A stretch of DNA of 9,864 nt from Acidobacteriota bacterium (GCA_019239815.1 JAFAZL010000842.1:1-9864); one strand, 5' to 3'; counted from the first letter of the stretch, positions 1 to 6,105 are shown. The notes: generated by a model from the sequence alone, not told the origin. Numbers and translations are program-made.

Positions 1-2
1 TG

Positions 3-77
3 AAAGTCGAAGAGGCAGCCAGAGTGGTTGCGCAGAACGATTCGAGTAAGGATCGGAAAGTCCGCACCCTCCTATAA
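3..77 (+). CDS. C-terminal tail of an unidentified gene (5' partial)
   Basis: An open frame enters from the left edge and stops at TAA 75-77, giving about 24 residues ending in KVRTLL. The piece is charged (VEEAARVVAQNDSSKDRK) and reads like a helical, soluble C-terminus, and its codons are unremarkable. It is too short to assign to a family. The stop codon lies in the loop of the 62-88 hairpin, a common arrangement at gene ends. It could also be chance open frame, because only 75 bases are visible. Confidence 0.35.
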   Translation, partial: KVEEAARVVAQNDSSKDRKVRTLL

Positions 78-88
78 CCAGGGTGCGG
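62..88 (+). terminator. 9-bp perfect hairpin overlapping a stop codon, terminator or attenuator-like
   Basis: CCGCACCCT (62-70) pairs perfectly with AGGGTGCGG (80-88) around a 9-base loop that contains the TAA stop of the preceding frame. No run of T follows, so it is not a textbook intrinsic terminator. It may be a weak or factor-assisted terminator, or an mRNA 3'-end stabiliser. The same arms can pair with downstream copies at 88-93 and 101-105, so an attenuator-like switch ahead of the next gene is also possible. Confidence 0.5.
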
Positions 89-146
89 CACCCGCTCAAC
101 GGTGCGCAAACAGCACGGTTGTCGGCTGCATCGAATTGGCAACACC

Positions 147-842
147 ATGAGTTTCACCACCGAACCCGTTTTTCTTGAGCCGCTTCCGCCACTGCCTGAG
201 CTGCCACCGCCGCGTCGATCCACGGGCGCTTGGATTCTGGGCGTCCTGCTAGGCGCGGCGCTTGCCGTCATCTTGATCGGGGGTTTCGTCTGGGTGACGA
301 CTGGGCTCGGTGTGTTGCGCGTGCTTTCGGCACTGCGAGATGTAAACAAGCCTGCAACGATCAATGTCGATCAGCCAACCGTGGTGCGGCAGGTTCAACA
401 GTTGCAACGCCTTGAGACCGTGAATTACACGATGGACAAGATTATTTCGGGTGAGCATTCGAATCCGTATTTGCCGAAGTTTTTGGTGGGCGATCGGCTG
501 CTGCTGGTTGTGCACGGGGAAGTGATCGCGGGCATTTCATTGGGTGGTGTGTTGACTGGCGATGTGACCGTGACCGGGGATAAAGTTTCGATCAAGCTGC
601 CGGCGGCGGAAATCTTCACTACAAATCTCGATAATTCGAAGACGAAGGTTTATTCGCGCGAGACGGGGTTGCTTTCGTCTACTGATCCGTTTCTCGAAAC
701 AGAAGTGCGACAAGAAGCAGAGCGGCAGCTTACGGAAGCTGCGGAGCAGGACGGGATCTTGAAGACGGCGGCGGATAACGGCCGGGCTACGATTGCGGGA
801 TTGTTGCGGGGTTTGGGCTTTCGCGACGTCGAAGTGCAATAA
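147..842 (+). CDS. DUF4230 domain protein, membrane-anchored
   Basis: This is a 231-residue protein of unknown function. A proline-rich N-terminus (residues 7-22) is followed by RR and one hydrophobic segment at about 27-50, then an extracytoplasmic domain. Residues from about 72 to the end match the DUF4230 pattern as I recall it: an LQRLETVNYTMDKII start, a GDRLLLVVHGEVIAGISL strand pair, an alternating-strand core (VTVTGDKVSIKLPAAEIF), and a helical tail rich in E, Q and A ending in a LLRGLGF-type segment. I chose ATG 147 because the topology is then a short cytoplasmic tail plus a single helix. An in-frame GTG at 102 would add 15 residues, and neither start has a clear Shine-Dalgarno sequence. 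DUF4230 proteins have no established biochemical role. Family assignment is fairly secure; function is unknown. Confidence 0.85.
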   Translation: MSFTTEPVFLEPLPPLPELPPPRRSTGAWILGVLLGAALAVILIGGFVWVTTGLGVLRVLSALRDVNKPATINVDQPTVVRQVQQLQRLETVNYTMDKIISGEHSNPYLPKFLVGDRLLLVVHGEVIAGISLGGVLTGDVTVTGDKVSIKLPAAEIFTTNLDNSKTKVYSRETGLLSSTDPFLETEVRQEAERQLTEAAEQDGILKTAADNGRATIAGLLRGLGFRDVEVQ

Positions 843-1057
843 GGGCGTTCCTGATATCAAAGATCGCCAATTCCTGTTTGTTTCTTCCTTTTTAATTTTC
901 CGAACGATTCGAATGGTCGCTCACGTATTTTTCGCAGTGTCAGCTTGGTTGAACGTTTTCATTTGCTTGGCTACACCTTTCTCTTGATAGGCCGTTGGTG
1001 CAGGAGTTCCTACTCTGCGGACGAAGTCGAATATCTCACGGACATCGGGAGAACACT
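843..1057. other. intergenic stretch, no gene seen
   Basis: A 215-base gap separates the DUF4230 gene from the small membrane protein. Just after the DUF4230 stop there is a weak 4-bp GGCG/CGCC pairing (844-847 with 865-868) followed by T-rich sequence to about 898, perhaps a poor terminator. A faint promoter candidate, TTGAAC then 17 bases then TACACC (near 950-980), faces the small gene, but neither box is convincing. Confidence 0.3.
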
Positions 1058-1318
1058 ATGACGGATAAGAGGATTTCGGGTGCGCGAGAAGACAATCTCA
1101 CCGCCAGCATTGAGTCACAAACTTCTAAGTTTCCATCGTCGACGTACTTGGCACTAGCAGGGGGATCCATCGCGGCATCGGCGGCGTTTCGTGCAGCGGG
1201 AAAGCAGGATTGGGCGCTATTCGTGGGGCAGTGGGCCGCGCCATTTTTGCTGCTCGGGATTTACAACAAAATGGTTAAGCAACATGGCTCTGACGCGGGG
1301 AGCCGAAACGAAGCGTAA
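1058..1318 (+). CDS. small two-helix membrane protein of unknown function
   Basis: This 86-residue protein starts at ATG 1058, set by GGGAG at 1047-1051 with a 6-base spacer. The open frame could extend to 995, but no ribosome site supports that. The first 28 residues are polar and probably cytoplasmic. Two hydrophobic stretches follow, at about 29-47 (YLALAGGSIAASAAF) and 52-70 (WALFVGQWAAPFLLLGIY), joined by a short RAAGKQD turn, and the tail is short and charged. The first helix is rich in Gly, Ala and Ser, which suits helix packing. A strong terminator follows 17 bases after the stop. I do not recognise a named family. The good ribosome site, sensible topology and following terminator argue that it is a real gene. 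Confidence 0.75.
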   Translation: MTDKRISGAREDNLTASIESQTSKFPSSTYLALAGGSIAASAAFRAAGKQDWALFVGQWAAPFLLLGIYNKMVKQHGSDAGSRNEA

Positions 1319-1335
1319 AGACTCGACGACAAACA

Positions 1336-1363
1336 AAAAGGGCGCGACAAGTCGCGCCCTTTT
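1336..1363. terminator. bidirectional intrinsic terminator between convergent genes
   Basis: AAAAGGGCGCGAC (1336-1348) pairs with GTCGCGCCCTTTT (1351-1363). With the closing pair open, this is a 12-bp stem with a CAAG loop. T-rich sequence follows on the plus strand, and the A-run on the left serves as the T-run for the minus strand. It lies between the stop of the small membrane protein (1318) and the stop of the second DUF4097 gene (1383), so it can end transcription from both sides. Confidence 0.9.
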
Positions 1364-1382
1364 CTTGCTTTCAGTCCCTGGC

Positions 1383-2336
1383 CTATTTAGCGCCGGCCTT
1401 GCGGATATAGATCTGACCATTGAAGTTGGTGAACTGCAGTTCGGGCCCGCCCCCATTGATGCTGCCGCGAACGGTCTTATCGATCTTCACCTTGTATTTT
1501 CCGCCGTGGTTTCGGCCGTCTTCGACGACAGGCTGCGATGATTGCGGAGTCATGTTCACGTCGAAATCGCTGAAGACGTCGCCGTTGTCGGAGCGGAGAC
1601 TGACGTTGGCTTTGAGGTCGGCGGGGAAGGTGACATCGATGTCGCCGTTGAGCGAACTGAAGGCCATCGGCTTTTGGTTGACGCGTGTGAACGAAGCGAT
1701 GAGTTTGCCGTTGAGGGCATGGGCAACGGCGCTGCCGGCAATATTGTTGAGAGTGACAGAACCATTCACGTCATCGACGTCGAGTTCGCCATCCACGCCG
1801 GACACCACGATGTCGCCATTGTTAATCGCGCGCAAGTGCAGTGAGGTGTGGACCGGCACCTGGATCACGAGATCAATCGTCCGCATCAAAGCATCTGTGC
1901 CGATGTTTACCTCATTGTTTTCTTCTTCAACGTTCAGGCCGGTGGTGGCGATGGCGAGGCGTTTGGGACCGGGGCGATCCTCGTCTTCGGAGTCTTCGCG
2001 ACCGCGGAGATGGGCTTCGACGATGATGTCTTTGCCGTCGTGAACCTTCACGGTGATGCCGCCGTTGATGAGGGATGCTTTGACGCGGGCCGGGCGCGAT
2101 GGGTCGCTGAGCGTGACCACGACGCGATCACCAGAACGCTGCTTACTTTGTTGCTCTTCAGCGGATGTACTCGCAGTGTTCGTGCTGTTCGGAGCGGCGC
2201 CGCGAGCGTGTGGAGCGCTCAGTGCGAGGGCCAAGAATGCGCAGATCGCATAGCCTTTCAGAAGCTTCCGATTCGAACTGCCAACTGCACCGCCCATCGT
2301 CTGTGTGTCCATAATCTTCTCGACTTTCTCTCTCAT
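1383..2336 (-). CDS. DUF4097 family beta-repeat protein, secreted
   Basis: This is the last gene of the sigma-factor operon. From ATG 2336 it gives 317 residues. A signal peptide is visible (RKLLKGYAICAFLALALSAPHARG, n-region then hydrophobic core, likely cleaved near ARG/AA). A low-complexity Ser/Thr/Gln linker follows, then a DUF4097 domain whose strands are joined by repeated NGD or NG turns (INGGITVKV, INNGDIVV, VNGSVTLNN, LNGKLIASF, LNGDIDVTF, NGDVFSDF, FNGQIYIRK). These repeats suggest a stacked beta-strand fold. The start is uncertain. ATG 2336 has GAAGGA upstream but 12 bases away; ATG 2399 would overlap the previous stop by 8 bases and allow coupled translation; ATG 2312 gives the shortest leader before the signal peptide. 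The domain is known from YvlB/LiaX-like envelope proteins. Its molecular role here is not known. Confidence 0.85.
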   Translation of the reverse strand: MREKVEKIMDTQTMGGAVGSSNRKLLKGYAICAFLALALSAPHARGAAPNSTNTASTSAEEQQSKQRSGDRVVVTLSDPSRPARVKASLINGGITVKVHDGKDIIVEAHLRGREDSEDEDRPGPKRLAIATTGLNVEEENNEVNIGTDALMRTIDLVIQVPVHTSLHLRAINNGDIVVSGVDGELDVDDVNGSVTLNNIAGSAVAHALNGKLIASFTRVNQKPMAFSSLNGDIDVTFPADLKANVSLRSDNGDVFSDFDVNMTPQSSQPVVEDGRNHGGKYKVKIDKTVRGSINGGGPELQFTNFNGQIYIRKAGAK

Positions 2337-2391
2337 TGGATTTTCAATTCCTTCAATTTTTTCGTGCGTCGTTGCGTTGTGTGTCGTCGGG

Positions 2392-3378
2392 TTATTCATG
2401 GTTTTCGAGGATGCGGATGTCTCCATTCAGATTTTCGATCTTGATCTCGGGGCCGCCGTTGCTGATGCGAGCGGCGGTGAAGCGATCGGCGCGGAAGACG
2501 ACTTTGCCGCCGTGTTCTTCTCGCGTGGGGGCGTGAAGCGGCATCGTGGTGACGGGAAAATCGCTGTAGATGCCGCCGTTGAATGTTTTGAAGCGGAAAT
2601 CGGCGGAGAGGCCGCGCGCGAAGAAGAGGTCGATATTGCCGTTGACGGACTGAAAGCTGGAATTTTCCTGCGGATTGCGCTTGAAGCTGACTTTGACGGG
2701 GCCGTTCACGGTGTGCGCGAGGCCGGAGCCGCCCATGCTGTCTAGCTCGATGTCACCATTGACGTTGCGCGCCATGAAATTGCCGTCGACGTTGCGGACG
2801 ACGACGCGGCCTTCGTTGACGGTGCGGACGTCGACGCTGACGTCACTTGGGACGTGGAGGACGAAATCCATTTTGACGATGTAGCCGTCTTCGTGGCGAC
2901 GGCGCTGGCCGCGGCAGCCGTCGTCGCAATTGCAGCGGAATGGTCCGTCGACGTAGAGCTTGAGGCCGCCGTCGGGCTGGGTGATGTCGAGATTGACTTC
3001 CTTGTGCGCGAGCGCCAGCGCCTCTTTCGATTCGGCGCGCGTGTTTTCGTCGACGACCAGTTCGACCTGATTGCCGGAGCCGCCGACGACTTCGATCGAG
3101 CCGAAGATGTTGTCGACTTCGACGGAGCGGTGTTCGCTGCCGGTGAGCGAAAAAGATTTTTGGATCATTTGATGATCGTGGACGGGAAGGCGTGATTCGT
3201 CCTCGTCAAGGACGGCGGCGTAGGCTTTGCGAATCTCGATAGCGTGCGAGACGAAGGAGACGGCTTTCTTCGTCGATTGCGCGACGCGAGCGCGGTAGTG
3301 CATTGCGAAATAAAGACCGATCAGCGCAAGGCCGGCGATGTAGATTGCGAGAATTCGATTAAATCTCGTTTGGTTCAT
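2392..3378 (-). CDS. DUF4097 family protein, membrane-anchored, with CxCx3C loop
   Basis: The product is 328 residues. ATG 3378 is fixed by a strong GGAGGGGG at 3383-3390. Residues 9-28 (ILAIYIAGLALIGLYFAMHY) form an N-terminal membrane anchor with no obvious cleavage site, followed by a helical stalk to about residue 60. The DUF4097 domain covers about 75-328, with the same NG-turn strand ladder as the next gene (VNEGRVVV, VDGNFMARN, VNGDIELDS, VNGPVKVSF, VNGNIDLFF, FNGGIYSDF, LNGDIRIL). An insertion carries Cys149, Cys151 and Cys155 in a basic stretch (CNCDDGCRGQRRRH), which the downstream paralogue lacks. The gene lies 111 bases after the anti-sigma gene, and its stop touches the start region of the second DUF4097 gene. 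I infer an extracytoplasmic protein controlled by the ECF factor; ligand or partner is unknown. Confidence 0.87.
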   Translation of the reverse strand: MNQTRFNRILAIYIAGLALIGLYFAMHYRARVAQSTKKAVSFVSHAIEIRKAYAAVLDEDESRLPVHDHQMIQKSFSLTGSEHRSVEVDNIFGSIEVVGGSGNQVELVVDENTRAESKEALALAHKEVNLDITQPDGGLKLYVDGPFRCNCDDGCRGQRRRHEDGYIVKMDFVLHVPSDVSVDVRTVNEGRVVVRNVDGNFMARNVNGDIELDSMGGSGLAHTVNGPVKVSFKRNPQENSSFQSVNGNIDLFFARGLSADFRFKTFNGGIYSDFPVTTMPLHAPTREEHGGKVVFRADRFTAARISNGGPEIKIENLNGDIRILENHE

Positions 3379-3396
3379 TGTTCCCCCTCCAAATTT

Positions 3397-3424
3397 GAAA
3401 CTCGAAATCCGAAACTCGAAACTC
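3397..3424. repeat. tandem 7-bp repeat, four copies (GAAACTC)
   Basis: Four head-to-tail heptamers read GAAACTC, GAAATCC, GAAACTC, GAAACTC, the second with two changes. They lie 19-46 bases upstream of the first DUF4097 start on its leader strand (as GAGTTTC units), just ahead of the ribosome site. Similar heptamer runs are, to my recollection, frequent between genes in Acidobacteriota. The array is too short and ungapped to be CRISPR. Confidence 0.85.
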
Positions 3425-3453
3425 GGTTCCTCGGAACACACTTCTGGCGCTGT

Positions 3454-3474
3454 GGTGATCGGCTGGCGATCACC
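3454..3474 (-). terminator. 8-bp hairpin between anti-sigma and DUF4097 genes
   Basis: GGTGATCG (3454-3461) and CGATCACC (3467-3474) form a perfect 8-bp stem with a 5-base loop, starting 15 bases after the anti-sigma stop codon. There is no T-run on the minus strand, so full termination is unlikely. It could be a partial terminator, or a processing or stability element that sets the DUF4097 messages apart from the regulators. Confidence 0.45.
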
Positions 3475-3489
3475 GACGGTTGCGACCGG

Positions 3490-4344
3490 TTACTGTGTCG
3501 ATTCCTGTAGCTTCGCCAGGGCCCACTCGGCGCGCTGCTTGACGGCCGGATTCAGATTTGGCGTTTGCTCGAGCGTGCGGAGTTGCTTTGCCACGTCGGG
3601 GTCGCGCCATTCGGTGAGCTGATCGATTAGCGCGACCTGCACGAGCGGCGATTGCTGTTCCTGCAATGCTTCGAGAACGCCTTTGCGCACTTGCGGCTGG
3701 GCGGCGTGGCGGCTGAGGGCGTCGAGCGCGGCGAGTCGGACATCGACGCTGCCGTCGTAACGCAGCGTGCGGAGCAGCGCGGATTGCACTTGCGGGTCGA
3801 GATGATCTTCGCGGGTGCTCCAGCTCACGCCTTGGAGGCGCTCGCTGGCGGATTGCTGCTGGAGCATGGAGAGCGCGACGAGCTGGCGCATGCTGGTGAC
3901 TTCGGCGTGGAGCGAGGCGATTTCGTCGCTCTGCGCAGGCTTCGTGCGATTGCTGAATTGCGTGCCGACGAAAAGTCCGATGAGAAGAAGCGCGGCGCTC
4001 CAGGCGACGGCGCCAAAGGGGGAGCGGAGCCATTCGAAGAAATTCCAGGACGGCTTTGGCGTTTCGAGTTGTCGCGTTGGTTGTGCGTTCGATTTGGAGG
4101 CTGACGTGGCTTTAGCGGCGGTTGCTGAATATGAGTTGAGCATCGCGTCAAAGCGTTCGCGTGATTCGGCGCTGGGCTTCTCTTCGGGGAGCAGCGCGAG
4201 TTTCTTCCACATCACGATGTCCTGCGCGCAATTTGCGCAATGGTCGCAATGCAGTTCGACTTCGGCGGATTGCGCCGGCGAGAGCGTGCCTTGCAAATAA
4301 TCGGGGAGCAGTTGCTCCATTTGTTCGCAGTTGAGTTTGTTCAT
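3490..4344 (-). CDS. zinc-finger anti-sigma factor with HEAT-like C-terminus
   Basis: The product is 284 residues. The start ATG 4344 overlaps the sigma stop by 4 bases (ATGA) and has GGAAGGG at 4349-4355. The N-terminal module is a zf-HC2/ZAS type anti-sigma domain: Cys6 and H32-x3-C36-x2-C39, with the usual YLQGTLSPAQSAEVELH helix between them. After a Ser/Ala/Lys-rich linker comes one membrane helix at about 110-128 (FGAVAWSAALLLIGLFVGT). An outside helical stretch at 140-165 has coiled-coil character (EIASLHAEVTSMRQLV). From about 180 to the end there are paired helices of HEAT-repeat type (DGSVDVRLAALDAL, QQSPLVQVALIDQL, NPAVKQRAEWALAKL). In this family the cytoplasmic module binds and silences the partner ECF factor. 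I infer that the HEAT-like tail senses something outside the membrane. Confidence 0.9.
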   Translation of the reverse strand: MNKLNCEQMEQLLPDYLQGTLSPAQSAEVELHCDHCANCAQDIVMWKKLALLPEEKPSAESRERFDAMLNSYSATAAKATSASKSNAQPTRQLETPKPSWNFFEWLRSPFGAVAWSAALLLIGLFVGTQFSNRTKPAQSDEIASLHAEVTSMRQLVALSMLQQQSASERLQGVSWSTREDHLDPQVQSALLRTLRYDGSVDVRLAALDALSRHAAQPQVRKGVLEALQEQQSPLVQVALIDQLTEWRDPDVAKQLRTLEQTPNLNPAVKQRAEWALAKLQESTQ

Positions 4345-4946
4345 TGCACCCTTCCGGTCGGAGGCACGGAATCTGTTGATGCGCGGCGGGGATTTTGCCT
4401 TTGCTGCGCCGGATTGTTTTCGAGGCCCAGGTAAACTTCGCGAAGTTGTTGCAGCGCGCGATGGACGCGGACTTTGACGGTGTTTGTCTCGCACCCGAGG
4501 AGGCGCGCGATTTCGTCGTACTTCAATTCCTGGAAGCGGCTGAGAACGAGAATTTCGCGCTTGTCTTCGGGGAGTTGCATTAGTGCGCGCTGGAGGAGCT
4601 GCGATTCCTGGTGGCGCTCGGCGTCGTCGCTCGCGCGAGTTGGAGCGAGTGGCTCCGTTGTGAGCGGCGATTCGGGGCGAACTTTGCGGACCTGGTCGAT
4701 GCGCGTGTTGCGCGCGATCTGATACATCGAGGCGCGAAATGGAGTGCCTTGGCGATATGTCTGGCGATAACGCAGGATGCGGAGGAAAACTTCCTGGACG
4801 AGGTCTTCGCTGACGGTGCTGTCTTGCGTCATTTTTGAGTAGAAGTTGAATAGCGGGGCTTGATAGCGGTCAAACAACACGCCCAGCATCTGGACTTCGC
4901 CGTTGCGTACCTGGAGCATCACGTCCTCGTCGGGAGCCGAGTTCAT
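4341..4946 (-). CDS. ECF-type RNA polymerase sigma factor
   Basis: The product is 201 residues from ATG 4946, a normal ECF length. Region 2 is at about 19-88: LFDRYQAPLFNFYSKMTQD, then the typical SEDLVQEVFLRILRYRQTY, then FRASMYQIARNTRIDQVRK, which contributes to -10 recognition. A short linker leads to region 4 at about 122-172: LPEDKREILVLSRFQELKYDEIARLLG, then the helix-turn-helix recognition helix ETNTVKVRVHRALQQLRE. The open frame could extend upstream to 5186, but that part is Pro/Ser-rich and unlike sigma factors. No strong ribosome site precedes ATG 4946. It is translationally coupled to its anti-sigma factor by the ATGA overlap, and the pair heads an operon with two DUF4097 genes. 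It probably directs polymerase to its own promoter and to envelope-stress genes. Confidence 0.93.
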   Translation of the reverse strand: MNSAPDEDVMLQVRNGEVQMLGVLFDRYQAPLFNFYSKMTQDSTVSEDLVQEVFLRILRYRQTYRQGTPFRASMYQIARNTRIDQVRKVRPESPLTTEPLAPTRASDDAERHQESQLLQRALMQLPEDKREILVLSRFQELKYDEIARLLGCETNTVKVRVHRALQQLREVYLGLENNPAQQRQNPRRASTDSVPPTGRVQ

Positions 4947-5000
4947 TCGGTGGCGGTCTCGATCATTACTTTCTGCGCAGCCGGAATCGGCTTTGCGAAC

Positions 5001-5031
5001 ATGAATACTGGGTGGCCGGGGAAAGGTTACA
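5001..5031 (-). promoter_or_regulatory. possible ECF-type promoter for the sigma operon
   Basis: On the minus strand TGTAAC (5031-5026) is followed after 18 bases by TATTCA (5007-5002), about 55 bases before the sigma start. The AAC core is common in -35 elements of ECF promoters, and such operons are often self-activated. The -10 part is not a clear ECF match (no CGTC), so this is tentative. Confidence 0.25.
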
Positions 5032-5048
5032 TGGAAATGTTGGGGAAT

Positions 5049-5073
5049 TGAGGCTGGCCTGGGATCAGCCTCA
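5049..5073 (-). terminator. 8-bp hairpin after the dienelactone hydrolase gene
   Basis: TGAGGCTG (5049-5056) and CAGCCTCA (5066-5073) form a perfect 8-bp stem with a 9-base loop. It can extend by about four GC-rich pairs across a small bulge (GGGA with TCCC). It lies 34 bases after the hydrolase stop on the minus strand and ahead of the sigma gene. The T-run is poor, so termination may be partial. Confidence 0.45.
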
Positions 5074-5106
5074 TCCCTGAACGCTAAGTGTACGGAGTCA
5101 GGTGGG

Positions 5107-5820
5107 TTACGTGGCGAAGATTTCGGTGAGGAAGGATTCGATGGCGCGCCAGGAGCGAGTGTCGCTGGGGGCGTGGTAGGCGACACCGGGGACGTTCCAT
5201 TTGTCTTCGTGGGTGAAGCCGTGCATTGCTTGGCCGTAAATGACGAGCTGCCAGTCGGCGTTGGCGGACTTCATTTCGTCGGCGAAGGCGGTGACTTGGG
5301 TGAGCGGGACGTGTGGGTCGAGTGCGCCGTGGAGAATGAGGATTTTGGCTTGGATGCCGTCGGGCGAGGCGGGGCGTTTGGTGTCGAGGCTGCCGTGGAC
5401 GCTGATGACGCCAGAGATCGGCGCGCCGCTGCGAGCGAGTTCGAGGACGGTCATGCCGCCGAAGCAGTAGCCGACGGCGGCGATGCGGCCGTCGGTGAGG
5501 GGGTGAGAGCGCAGGACGTCGATTCCTGCGTTTGCGCGGCGGGGGAGGCGGTCGGGTTCGACGCGCAGTTCGTTGATGCGGGCCATGATGCGCCCGCGGC
5601 TGCCGGCGACGCCTTCGCCGTACATGTCGCAGGCGAAGGCGATGTAGCCGAGTTCGGCGAAGCGGCGGGCGCGATTTTTGGCGTGGTCGTCGAGGCCAGC
5701 GCCGCCGTGAACGACCAGGATGCCGGGGCGTTTGGTGGAGTGGGATTCGTCCCAGAAGAAGATGCCGTTCAGGTTTGTGTCGGCGTCTTTGTGAGCTACT
5801 TGTTTCGTCGCGATTTGCAT
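5107..5820 (-). CDS. dienelactone hydrolase family protein
   Basis: A 237-residue alpha/beta hydrolase, the normal length for the family. ATG 5820 is fixed by GAGAGGA at 5826-5832 with a 5-base spacer, and the N-terminus MQIATKQVAHKDADT-LNG is typical. VVHGGAGLDDHAKNRARRFAELGYIAFACDMYGEG gives the oxyanion-side loop and the DMYG motif. The nucleophile elbow is GYCFGG with Cys119, Asp168 sits in HGALDPHV, and His200 in AMHGFTH, so the Cys-Asp-His triad is intact. No signal peptide is visible, so it should be cytoplasmic. Family members hydrolyse dienelactone or other small esters and lactones. No catabolic genes lie nearby, so the substrate here is unknown. The frame stays open to an ATG at 5901, but the ribosome site favours 5820. 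It has its own strong promoter. Confidence 0.92.
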   Translation of the reverse strand: MQIATKQVAHKDADTNLNGIFFWDESHSTKRPGILVVHGGAGLDDHAKNRARRFAELGYIAFACDMYGEGVAGSRGRIMARINELRVEPDRLPRRANAGIDVLRSHPLTDGRIAAVGYCFGGMTVLELARSGAPISGVISVHGSLDTKRPASPDGIQAKILILHGALDPHVPLTQVTAFADEMKSANADWQLVIYGQAMHGFTHEDKWNVPGVAYHAPSDTRSWRAIESFLTEIFAT

Positions 5821-5955
5821 TTTTATCCTCTCAAGGCTGTTTTTGTGCCGATCTCGTTTGCACACTACGACGTATCCCTTTTGAACGGGTCGCTGCGCCA
5901 TGATCCCCGCTTACAGCCGATCCAAAAGGTTTACTACACGAAGCTCCGTTACTAA

Positions 5956-5984
5956 ATTATACCATACTTCGGGCTTCATGTCAA
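5956..5984 (-). promoter_or_regulatory. perfect-consensus sigma-70 promoter
   Basis: On the minus strand TTGACA (5984-5979), a 17-base spacer and TATAAT (5961-5956) match the housekeeping consensus at all 12 positions with the optimal spacing. Transcription would start near 5949 and reach the dienelactone hydrolase gene after a leader of about 130 bases. No operator-like palindrome is evident beside it, which suggests strong constitutive expression. Confidence 0.85.
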
Positions 5985-6105
5985 ATCGCCGCGGAAGCTC
6001 AAGTCTCCGCACGCATCGAGAGAAGGTGAGGATCGACCCACGCTCACGACTCGGGCGGGCGGATTTGCTCGCTACTTCGCTAGCTTCTTCAGGGACTCGA
6101 TGTTG

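Noticed and set aside
844..868. Possible terminator after the DUF4230 gene
   Set aside because: Only four base pairs form with a 17-base loop; the T-rich tail alone is not enough.
1542..2444. Several plus-strand open frames across the second DUF4097 gene
   Set aside because: They are antisense shadows with no start signals; the minus-strand frame carries the NG-turn repeats and signal peptide.
3397..3424. Heptamer run considered as a CRISPR array
   Set aside because: The units are 7 bases and directly abutting, with no spacers and no cas genes nearby.
3480..3500. GTAACC motifs at 3487-3492 and 5105-5110 as extra ECF promoters
   Set aside because: Both coincide with stop codons of upstream genes, and the nearest CGT-type -10 element is only 10-11 bases away, too close for an ECF promoter.
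4947..5186. Upstream extension of the sigma factor frame by 80 residues
   Set aside because: The extension is Pro/Ser-rich, unlike ECF sigma factors, and would run into the hydrolase gene.
5173..5955. 260-residue plus-strand open frame
   Set aside because: It lies antisense to the dienelactone hydrolase gene, which has intact family motifs and a ribosome site. The antisense product is low-complexity, rich in Ala, Gly, Val, Asp and Glu, as expected from mirrored GC-rich codons.
6026..6047. GTGAG/CTCAC inverted repeat after the lipoprotein gene
   Set aside because: Five pairs with a 12-base loop and no T-run is too weak to call a terminator.
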